From contig CAMLPV010000007.1 of assembly GCA_946482005.1 (NCBI GenBank), forward strand, positions 62,001-126,000: a stretch of 64,000 nucleotides of DNA. The letters run 5' to 3'. The notes under the pieces were generated by a model, which was given only the letters and a program-made list of their open reading frames with translations, was not told the origin of the DNA and ran no database searches. Position 1 is the first letter of the stretch. Every line of letters starts with the position of its first letter. Shown here in pieces: positions 57,618 through 64,000 of the stretch. This DNA is from an uncultured Gilliamella sp. (GTDB taxonomy: Bacteria; Pseudomonadota; Gammaproteobacteria; Enterobacterales; Orbaceae). A program made the translations under genes and the position numbers.

Positions 57618-58634
57618 ATGAATAATTTAAAACAGCTATCAACAAAAATTATAACTGGCGCAGTATTGTGCTTGTCATCTTTTGCATTGGTTCCGCAAAT
57701 ATCTTATGCGGCACCTCAAGTTAATGTCAGAGTTTATTCTTCCCTACCTGAAAACGATAATTCTGCTCATTATATATGGTATGCCAGTTTCAAAGAAAAT
57801 TTAGCCAAACGAGTAAATGATAAAGTTAAATTTAGCTATTTTCCTAATGCCATGTTAGGTAAAGAAGCCGATGCTGCACAACAGGTAAAAATTGGTGCAA
57901 TTGATATCATGATTTCGGGTACGTCTATTTGGTCTACGATTGTACCAGAGATAGGTATTCTTGATTCAGGTTATTTATTTAATGATATGGATCATGTCGG
58001 TCGTTCATTAGATGGTGATGCGGGTACTAAACTTGCTTCAATTATGCAAACAAAAGCCAATATTAAAGTATTAGGATTTGGTTATAGCTTGGGTGCAAGA
58101 AATATCTATACCAAAAAACCAGTCAATCAACCGGAAGATTTGAATAGCCTTAAAATTAGAGCACTTCCGGTACCTAACTTCCTTGAAACCATAAAAAGTA
58201 TGGGTGCCGTGCCAATTCCTATGCCTGGTGGTGAAGTTTATTCTGGCTTACAGATGGGGGTAATCGATGGTGTTGAACACGATGCACCGACTGTTTTGAC
58301 CAGTAAATATTATGAACAAACTAAAAACGCTATTTTAAGTCAACACATTTATAACCCAATCGTAGCGGTAATGAATAAAAATGCTTTTGAACGTCTTCCA
58401 GCTGAACTTAAAGAGGATTTTATTGCGGCAGCTAAAGAGGCAACCGATCATGAAAGAAGTTTATCGGCAAGTTCTGAACAAAAAGCTATTGATGAACTTA
58501 AATCACTAGGTGTCAATTTTGTTACTGTGGATAGAGCTTATTACAAAGAAAAAACAAAACATGTGCATGAAGATTTTGTTAAAAAATATCCACAAACAAA
58601 AGAAATTGTAGAATTTATTCAATCAATTGAATAA
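57618..58634 (+). CDS. TRAP transporter solute-binding protein (DctP)
   Basis: 338-residue periplasmic binding protein. Signal peptide with cleavage near SYA-APQ, then the DctP fold: FPNAMLGKEADAAQQVKIGA, ARNIYTKKPVNQPEDLNSLK with the conserved arginine of IRALPVPN that pairs with the ligand carboxylate, and EVYSGLQMGVIDGVEHDAPT. The arginine implies an acidic ligand such as a sugar acid. First gene of the TRAP operon. Confidence 0.92.
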   Translation: MNNLKQLSTKIITGAVLCLSSFALVPQISYAAPQVNVRVYSSLPENDNSAHYIWYASFKENLAKRVNDKVKFSYFPNAMLGKEADAAQQVKIGAIDIMISGTSIWSTIVPEIGILDSGYLFNDMDHVGRSLDGDAGTKLASIMQTKANIKVLGFGYSLGARNIYTKKPVNQPEDLNSLKIRALPVPNFLETIKSMGAVPIPMPGGEVYSGLQMGVIDGVEHDAPTVLTSKYYEQTKNAILSQHIYNPIVAVMNKNAFERLPAELKEDFIAAAKEATDHERSLSASSEQKAIDELKSLGVNFVTVDRAYYKEKTKHVHEDFVKKYPQTKEIVEFIQSIE

Positions 58635-58659
58635 TTTAGAGTGTTGTCAGGAGAAAGTT

Positions 58660-60525
58660 ATGTCAGATATTACTGGTACAAACACATTACTTGTTCCAGT
58701 GATATCCCCATTAAGTCGATTTTTAACAAAAATAACTGCGATTTTAGGGGGATTATCACTCTTTATTAATGTTCTTGTGGTATTTTCATCGGTTATATTT
58801 CGCTATGCTTTCCATTCACCTTTAGAGTGGGCGGAAGAGGTAGCTAGAGCATTAATGATAGCGTTAGTCTTTTTCGGTGTTGCCACTTCTTCAGGCAGAG
58901 GTGGGCATATAGGGATAGATTTATTTTTAGGATTATTACCTAGCTCGCTAAGAGCCTATGTTGTGCATAGTACTCGCTGGATTTTAGTCTTTGTCTCAAT
59001 TGGTCTGGTCATCTCAAGTTATGATTTGGTTTATATATCGTTAGAACAAACAACTGAAACCGGCATGCCGTTAGCATTATTTTATATACCGGTATTTATT
59101 GGCGCTATAGTCATGTTTGTTGCAACGTTAGAACATGTATTTCAACAAGAAAAGAAAATAGTATTGAGAAGTGGTATTGGCGTTTTAGGGTTAATTGTTA
59201 TTGGTTTTACTACTTATTCATTATTTCCTGAATTAGAGTCATTACCAGCCTTTTTTATGTTTGCTTGTTTTTTCTTAGGAATTATAGCTGGGATTCCGAT
59301 AGCCTTTACTTTGGGTCTATCTTCGATGGTATTTTTCTTAAGTAATCCAACTTTACCATTTGTATTTTTTGCCCAACAAGTTTCGGCAGGTGTAGACCAT
59401 TTCGTATTATTAGCGATACCATTTTTCTTACTTGCTGGTTCGGCAATGGAAATCAATGGTATGTCTTCTCGTTTAGTCGAATTTATTGTTAGAGGAATGG
59501 GTAGATTCAAAGGCGGTTTGAATATGACTACCGTGTTATCCATGGCCTTTTTTTCCGGTATTTCTGGTTCGAAATTAGCTGATGTAGCCGCAGTCGGTGG
59601 CGTATTAATGCCAGCGGTAAAAAGAACAAAGCAAAGTCGCGAAGATGCTGCCGGTGTATTTGCCGCGTCAGCGGTAATGGCTGAATCAATCCCTCCTTGT
59701 GTTAATCTGATCGTTATGGGCTTTGTTGCCAATATTTCAATTGGTGCTTTATTTATTGCCGGTATAGTACCAGCCGTATGTTTGTTAATTATTTTATTAA
59801 TCACGGCTAATATTTTTGGAAAGAAAATCAATGTATCGGATGCTTATCCTGTTCTTATGCCTAAAAAACAGTTAATCCTTGGTGCAGCTGTTGGGTTATT
59901 AATGATTCTTATGATTGGTCGTGGTGTGGTGGCCGGAATTGCAACATCAACAGAAATCTCGGCTTTTGCTGTGGTGTACGCTATAGTCGTTGGTCGCATT
60001 GCATTTAGAGAATTAACCTTAAAAGCAACCATCAAATTGTTTATTGATATGTCAGCCATGTCAGGGATGTTGTTATTTATTGTTGCCTCAGCAACAAGTT
60101 TATCTTACGCATTAACCATTGAGATGATCCCGCAAAAATGTGCTGATATCTTGGTATCTATCGGTACTAATCATGGCGCATGGTTATTTTTAATCTTATC
60201 GATTTTAATACTCATTGTATTTGGTTCAGTATTAGAAGGTGCACCAGCATTAATTATATTTGCTCCAATTCTGGTACCAATTGCAATTCAATTAGGATTC
60301 CATCCATTACATTATGGTATAGTAATGGTTTTTGCTATGGGTTTTGGATTGTTCTCGCCGCCTATTGGATTAGGGCTCTATGCTACCTGTACCATTTGTG
60401 GAGTAACAATGAAAGATGTTATGAAACCTATGTTTAAATATCAGATGGTAATATTTGTTGGAATAATCTTAGTCGCTTTATTCCCATTTATTACAACATG
60501 GTTACCTAACATAATGGGATATTAA
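58660..60525 (+). CDS. Fused TRAP transporter membrane protein DctQM
   Basis: 621 residues joining the small (DctQ, about 1-170, four helices, with EWAEEVARALMIALVFFGVA) and large (DctM, the rest, 12 or more helices) TRAP subunits. DctM landmarks are FFSGISGSKLADVAAVGGVL and SAVMAESIPPCVNLIVMGFV. It uses a sodium gradient for uptake with the upstream DctP. The ATG at 58660 has GGAGA; an in-frame TTG at 58627 would overlap dctP. Such fusions are known, for example in Haemophilus SiaQM. Confidence 0.92.
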   Translation: MSDITGTNTLLVPVISPLSRFLTKITAILGGLSLFINVLVVFSSVIFRYAFHSPLEWAEEVARALMIALVFFGVATSSGRGGHIGIDLFLGLLPSSLRAYVVHSTRWILVFVSIGLVISSYDLVYISLEQTTETGMPLALFYIPVFIGAIVMFVATLEHVFQQEKKIVLRSGIGVLGLIVIGFTTYSLFPELESLPAFFMFACFFLGIIAGIPIAFTLGLSSMVFFLSNPTLPFVFFAQQVSAGVDHFVLLAIPFFLLAGSAMEINGMSSRLVEFIVRGMGRFKGGLNMTTVLSMAFFSGISGSKLADVAAVGGVLMPAVKRTKQSREDAAGVFAASAVMAESIPPCVNLIVMGFVANISIGALFIAGIVPAVCLLIILLITANIFGKKINVSDAYPVLMPKKQLILGAAVGLLMILMIGRGVVAGIATSTEISAFAVVYAIVVGRIAFRELTLKATIKLFIDMSAMSGMLLFIVASATSLSYALTIEMIPQKCADILVSIGTNHGAWLFLILSILILIVFGSVLEGAPALIIFAPILVPIAIQLGFHPLHYGIVMVFAMGFGLFSPPIGLGLYATCTICGVTMKDVMKPMFKYQMVIFVGIILVALFPFITTWLPNIMGY

Positions 60526-60532
60526 TATCATC

Positions 60533-60573
60533 AATTTGCTAGTTAAGTTTTACTTAATTAGCAAATTAATTTT
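60533..60573 (+). terminator. Terminator of the TRAP genes
   Basis: AATTTGCTAGTTAAG (60533-60547) pairs with CTTAATTAGCAAATT (60553-60567) with one G-T pair, and AATTTTTAA follows. Confidence 0.75.
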
Positions 60574-60721
60574 TAATCAACCAGTGTAATTGTAAACAAC
60601 TTGATTAACATAATTACCATCTTTATTTATACTCATCTTTTAAAATAAGTTCAGTTGTTAGTAAACTTTTTGTATAGTGTATTTTATCTAAAAGCGTATA
60701 AAAATCTTTAAGGAATTTAGT

Positions 60722-61768
60722 ATGGTTGACATTCGCGATGTTGCTAAACATGCCGGCGTCTCTGTAAGTACTGTCTCTAATGTATTAAATGGCCGAATAG
60801 ACCAAATGCGAAAAGAAACATTAAAGCGCATAGAAGAGAGTATCAAAGTATTAAAATATCATCCGAATAAACTTGCGCAACAATTGAAAACTGGACATGT
60901 AAAGATGTTAGGGATATTAGTTCCTTCCATCATGAATCCAAATTTTGCTGCCTTAGTTAACAACATTGAATCAATAGCTAAAGAAAAATATGGTTATCAA
61001 GTCCTATTGGCCAACACTTCTCGTCAAGATAAACAAGAAAAATTGTTTCTCAATGATCTGCTGTCTTTTGGGGTTAAAGGTGTCATAGTGGTTTCATCGT
61101 CAATTGAAAAGAAACATTTTATTAACGCCATTAATAAAGGGATGGTGATGGTAAATTATGACGGATTAACTTCAGAGGAAGCCCATAACAACAAAAAAAT
61201 TCTGATTGATAGTATTTCAATGGATAATTTTCAAGCAGGAAAGCTTGCAGCAGATTTTTTATTACAGCAAGGGTGCAAAAATATTGTCTTTGCTACGATA
61301 AAAGGAAATATTACCAGTCGGAATAACAAAATATTAGGTTTTTTAGATAGTTTAAAAAGTGCCGGTTTAAGTACCAAAAATCGTATTATTGAAGGCACGG
61401 CGCAGTTTGCCTATGGTGATAGTGAATTAGCGGAAATAGGTAAATTATTGGCAAATGAAATTATCAAAAACAACAAAGCGTTGCCTGATGGAATAGTCGC
61501 TATTAACGATATGTTAGCGATAGGTATTATTTCTGAATTAACTCGCTTAGGCGTGAAAATCCCGCAAGATATCTCCGTTATTGGTATCGATAATATGTTT
61601 TTAGATACCGTGTTTAGTCCGTCATTAACATCGATAGCTTCACCATTATCGGATATGGCAACATTAATGGTTGATCGCCTAATTGCAATGCTTAATGGCG
61701 ATAAAATCGAACCTCGCGAGTTTCTATTTAAACCTTATTTAGTTAAACGAGAATCGGTTCGTTATTAA
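60722..61768 (+). CDS. LacI family transcriptional regulator
   Basis: 348 residues: N-terminal HTH DIRDVAKHAGVSVSTVSNVL and hinge helix with NKLAQQLKTG, then a periplasmic-binding-protein-like effector domain (MLGILVPSIMNPNFAALVNN, DGIVAINDMLAIGIISEL, DISVIGIDNMFLDTVFSPSL). The ATG has AAGGAA upstream. It probably represses the TRAP and SDR genes through the ACGTTA sites at 57431-57564. The ligand should be the imported compound or a derivative. Confidence 0.9.
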   Translation: MVDIRDVAKHAGVSVSTVSNVLNGRIDQMRKETLKRIEESIKVLKYHPNKLAQQLKTGHVKMLGILVPSIMNPNFAALVNNIESIAKEKYGYQVLLANTSRQDKQEKLFLNDLLSFGVKGVIVVSSSIEKKHFINAINKGMVMVNYDGLTSEEAHNNKKILIDSISMDNFQAGKLAADFLLQQGCKNIVFATIKGNITSRNNKILGFLDSLKSAGLSTKNRIIEGTAQFAYGDSELAEIGKLLANEIIKNNKALPDGIVAINDMLAIGIISELTRLGVKIPQDISVIGIDNMFLDTVFSPSLTSIASPLSDMATLMVDRLIAMLNGDKIEPREFLFKPYLVKRESVRY

Positions 61769-61778
61769 TATCAATCAA

Positions 61779-61823
61779 TAAGAATATGAATAGTTCGTGG
61801 TATTAGTTCATATTCTTAATTTT
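61779..61823 (+). terminator. Terminator of the LacI gene
   Basis: TAAGAATATGAA (61779-61790) pairs perfectly with TTCATATTCTTA (61807-61818); ATTTTAG follows. Confidence 0.75.
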
Positions 61824-62023
61824 AGACTGACTGAAGATTTAAAATGACCATCAACGGTAAAAATAGATCACAATTGACCTAAAAAGTTGAGGGGCAGGGT
61901 ATCTAGCCTCTCGAAATGCATCAATCTTTTAATCAAGAATAATAATCAAGTTAAATAATAAGTTGCAATATTTTGCTTAAAAGTTATTATATTTCGAACA
62001 CTTATTTATGGATAGGACTGTGT

Positions 62024-62806
62024 ATGCACAACTCTTTTTTTTCTGTTATTTTATCTTCATTGTTATTATTAATCTCTTCATTTAGTTTTGCTAGCGAGCA
62101 AACTTATGTGGTTGGTGCTGGTGGAACATATCGACCCTTTGAATACGAAAATAGTGATAAACAATTAGAAGGTTTTGATATTGATCTTATTAAAGCGATT
62201 GCTGAAGTACAAAACTTCAACATCAAATTAATCAACACGCCGTGGGAAGGTATTTTTGCTACCTTAGATAACGGTGAGCGCGATATCATCATTTCAGGTA
62301 TTACGATTACGGATAAACGTAAAAATTCTGTTGATTTTTCATTGCCTTATTTTCCTGCTGAACAAGTTATCGTTTCGCAAAAATCAACTGAGATTAAATC
62401 AATTAATGATTTAAGTAGTCATACTGTTGGTGTAGTTAACGGTAGTACCGCTGATGTAGTTGTTTCTAAAGTATTAGGTAAAAATAGTACGGCAATCAAA
62501 CGTTTTGATAATACTCCGTTGTTACTTCAAGAACTTTATGAAGAAGGCATTAGTGCCGCGGTTGGTGATGTTGGTGTAGTTAAGTTTTATATCAAAATGC
62601 ATCCCGGCAAAGATTTTAATTTAGTTTATGATGATACGTTTGAATCGCAATACTTTGGTATAGCCGTCGCTAAAGGTAATAGTGAGCTACGTAATAGCAT
62701 CAATGAAGGACTTAAAAAGATTGTTGCAAACGGGACTTACGCTTCAATTTATAAAAAATGGTTCGATAGCAATGTTCCATCTTTACCATTAGATTCTAAA
62801 GAGTAA
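62024..62806 (+). CDS. Amino-acid ABC transporter binding protein
   Basis: 260-residue type 3 solute-binding protein (GlnH/HisJ-like). Signal peptide MHNSFFSVILSSLLLLISSF ending near FA-SEQ. Ligand-pocket motifs: GTYRPFEYENSDKQLEGFDI, DIIISGITITDKRKNSVDFS (the Thr and Arg that bind the alpha-amino-acid group) and VGVVNGSTADVV. The ATG at 62024 has an AGGA site. First gene of a three-gene ABC operon; the amino acid is probably polar. Confidence 0.9.
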   Translation: MHNSFFSVILSSLLLLISSFSFASEQTYVVGAGGTYRPFEYENSDKQLEGFDIDLIKAIAEVQNFNIKLINTPWEGIFATLDNGERDIIISGITITDKRKNSVDFSLPYFPAEQVIVSQKSTEIKSINDLSSHTVGVVNGSTADVVVSKVLGKNSTAIKRFDNTPLLLQELYEEGISAAVGDVGVVKFYIKMHPGKDFNLVYDDTFESQYFGIAVAKGNSELRNSINEGLKKIVANGTYASIYKKWFDSNVPSLPLDSKE

Positions 62807-62818
62807 AGTGGAATTGTC

Positions 62819-63580
62819 ATGGCATTTAATTGGCAAATTGTTGAAGAATATACCCCCCTTTTTATAGAAGGGGCAAAAACTACCGTTCAATGTACTATTA
62901 TTTGTGTGATTTTAGGGACATTATGGGGATTGACTTTAGGTATTGGACGAACAGCATCCACCAAATATGGTTTGTGGAAATGGGTGCTTTATTATGGCGT
63001 GCAATGGCCTGTCAAAATTTACGTTAGTGCTTTTCGCGGTACACCATTATTTGTACAAATCATGGTAGTGCATTATGTTTTAATGCCGTTTTTTCTAAAT
63101 CCTCGTGATGGATTATTGGTCTCTGATAATCTTATCTCAGTGGCTACCGCGCGCTATTGGCGTTCGGAGTATGGTGCTTTTATTTCTTGTGTTACGGCAA
63201 TTACGTTAAATGCCGGAGCCTATATTTCCGAAATTTTTAGAGCGGGTATCGAATCAATTGATAAAGGTCAAATGGAAGCGGCTAGGTCACTTGGAATGAG
63301 TTATGGCAGTACCATGCGTAAGGTGATTTTACCGCAGGCTTTTAAACGCATGCTTCCTCCGTTAGGTAATAATGCCATTGCTATTTTGAAAGACTCGTCA
63401 CTCGGTGCCGCCATCGGTCTTGCTGATTTAGCTTTTGCCGCAAGAACATCTGGTGCTGCATATGGTTCTTACTCTGAACCTTATATTGTTATTTCCATTG
63501 TGTATTGGGTAATGACGTTCTCGCTTTCATTATTGGTTAAATATTTAGAAAAAAGGTTAGGCAAAAGTGATTCACATTAA
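62819..63580 (+). CDS. Amino-acid ABC transporter permease
   Basis: 253-residue inner-membrane permease of the HisMQ/GlnP family. N-terminal LFIEGAKTTVQCTIICVILG, FRGTPLFVQIMVVHYVLMP, and the EAA loop MEAARSLGMSYGSTMRKVIL that docks the ATPase. An extra ~30 residues between helices 2 and 3 (NPRDGLLVSDNLISVATARY) make it longer than the usual 215-240. It follows the binding-protein gene by 12 bases. Confidence 0.92.
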   Translation: MAFNWQIVEEYTPLFIEGAKTTVQCTIICVILGTLWGLTLGIGRTASTKYGLWKWVLYYGVQWPVKIYVSAFRGTPLFVQIMVVHYVLMPFFLNPRDGLLVSDNLISVATARYWRSEYGAFISCVTAITLNAGAYISEIFRAGIESIDKGQMEAARSLGMSYGSTMRKVILPQAFKRMLPPLGNNAIAILKDSSLGAAIGLADLAFAARTSGAAYGSYSEPYIVISIVYWVMTFSLSLLVKYLEKRLGKSDSH

Positions 63581-64000
63581 AAATCTACAAAAACAATTTG
63601 GTGATATCCATGTGTTACGTGGTATTTCTTGTGATATTCAGGAAAAAGAGGTGATTTCAATTATTGGTCCTTCCGGATCAGGAAAAAGCACCTTTTTACG
63701 TTGCATAAATGGACTAGAAGACATTACTTCAGGAGAAATTGAAGTCAATGGATTTAAACTACCTAACGCTAAAACCAATATTAATCAACTGCGTGAATCG
63801 GTAGGTATGGTTTTTCAACGCTTTAATCTTTTTCCGCATATGACAGTGTTGCAAAATCTCATTTTAGCACCAATGGATGTAAAGAAAATGCCCAAAAATG
63901 AGGCCATAACTAAGGCGGAAGGTCTGTTAGTTAAGGTTGGATTGATTGATAAGATTGATGCTTATCCCAATCAATTATCAGGTGGACAACAACAACGTGT
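63567..64000 (+). CDS. Amino-acid ABC transporter ATPase, 3' end missing (window edge)
   Basis: GlnQ/HisP-type ATPase cut by the end of the window (about 145 residues present). Translation from the GTG at 63567 gives VIHIKNLQKQFGDIHVLRGI, Walker A GPSGSGKST, the Q-loop in VGMVFQRFNLFPHMTVLQNL, and the signature LSGGQQQRV at the very end. The GTG start overlaps the permease gene by 14 bases with TTAGG upstream, so translation is coupled. Confidence 0.95.
   Translation, partial: MIHIKNLQKQFGDIHVLRGISCDIQEKEVISIIGPSGSGKSTFLRCINGLEDITSGEIEVNGFKLPNAKTNINQLRESVGMVFQRFNLFPHMTVLQNLILAPMDVKKMPKNEAITKAEGLLVKVGLIDKIDAYPNQLSGGQQQR

Noticed and set aside
59214-59831. 205-codon minus-strand open frame
   Set aside because: Antisense to the DctM part of the fused TRAP protein; composition reflects hydrophobic codons read backwards.

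Overview
The window is AT-rich chromosomal DNA from a gammaproteobacterium. Several gene orders match Enterobacterales and Pasteurellales: mnmA-hflD-purB, rsmE-gshB-yqgE-ruvX, and zapB near tpiA. PdxST-type vitamin B6 synthesis, a pyruvate:flavodoxin oxidoreductase, a type I-F CRISPR array and an anaerobic allantoate route together suggest a fermentative, host-associated bacterium. My best guess is the bee-gut family Orbaceae (Gilliamella-like). That is inference from gene content; there is no rRNA gene in the window to test it.

Layout. 1-3 kb: purB (cut by the window edge), hflD and mnmA. 3.1-4.3 kb: a lone Mu-like immunity module, with an S24 repressor divergent from a Ner/Nlp protein. 4.3-25.7 kb: mostly housekeeping genes (tpiA, zapB, a membrane protein-GTPase-NlpC lipoprotein set, nifJ, purM, ruvX-yqgE-GNAT-gshB, rsmE, folB, moeA, ychF, rsmI, an NlpD-like amidase activator, gpmA, tdk). 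25.7-38.7 kb: a periplasmic DUF4432 protein, a UbiX-type flavin prenyltransferase, YhbP, a GFA-family protein, a block of degenerate long repeats, pdxST with a divergent MocR regulator and an MFS carrier, an IclR-controlled DapA-family aldolase, a SemiSWEET transporter, two small proteins and asnA. 38.7-41.9 kb: a long non-coding stretch, a perfect consensus promoter on a 7-bp repeat tract ahead of an exported surface protein, then an orphan type I-F CRISPR array with five spacers.

41.9-55.4 kb is the metabolic centrepiece: two divergent operons for allantoate use. The left one is allC, an MFS carrier, allE, a carbamate kinase and allD. The right one is fdrA, ylbE, ylbF, allS and a PucG-type aminotransferase, with a second MFS carrier further on. 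Together they can take allantoate to ureidoglycine, reach oxalurate either by AllE-AllD or by PucG, split oxalurate with the FdrA-YlbE-YlbF oxamate transcarbamylase, and make ATP from carbamoyl phosphate. No allantoinase gene is present, so uptake of allantoate itself is the simplest reading.

55.4-61.8 kb: a duplicated intergenic segment, then a sugar or sugar-acid locus. A RbsD/FucU mutarotase and an SDR dehydrogenase are divergent from a TRAP transporter (DctP and fused DctQM) and a LacI regulator. The control region carries two CRP-like sites and several ACGTTA operator-like sites. 62-64 kb: a polar amino-acid ABC transporter (binding protein, permease, and an ATPase cut by the window end).
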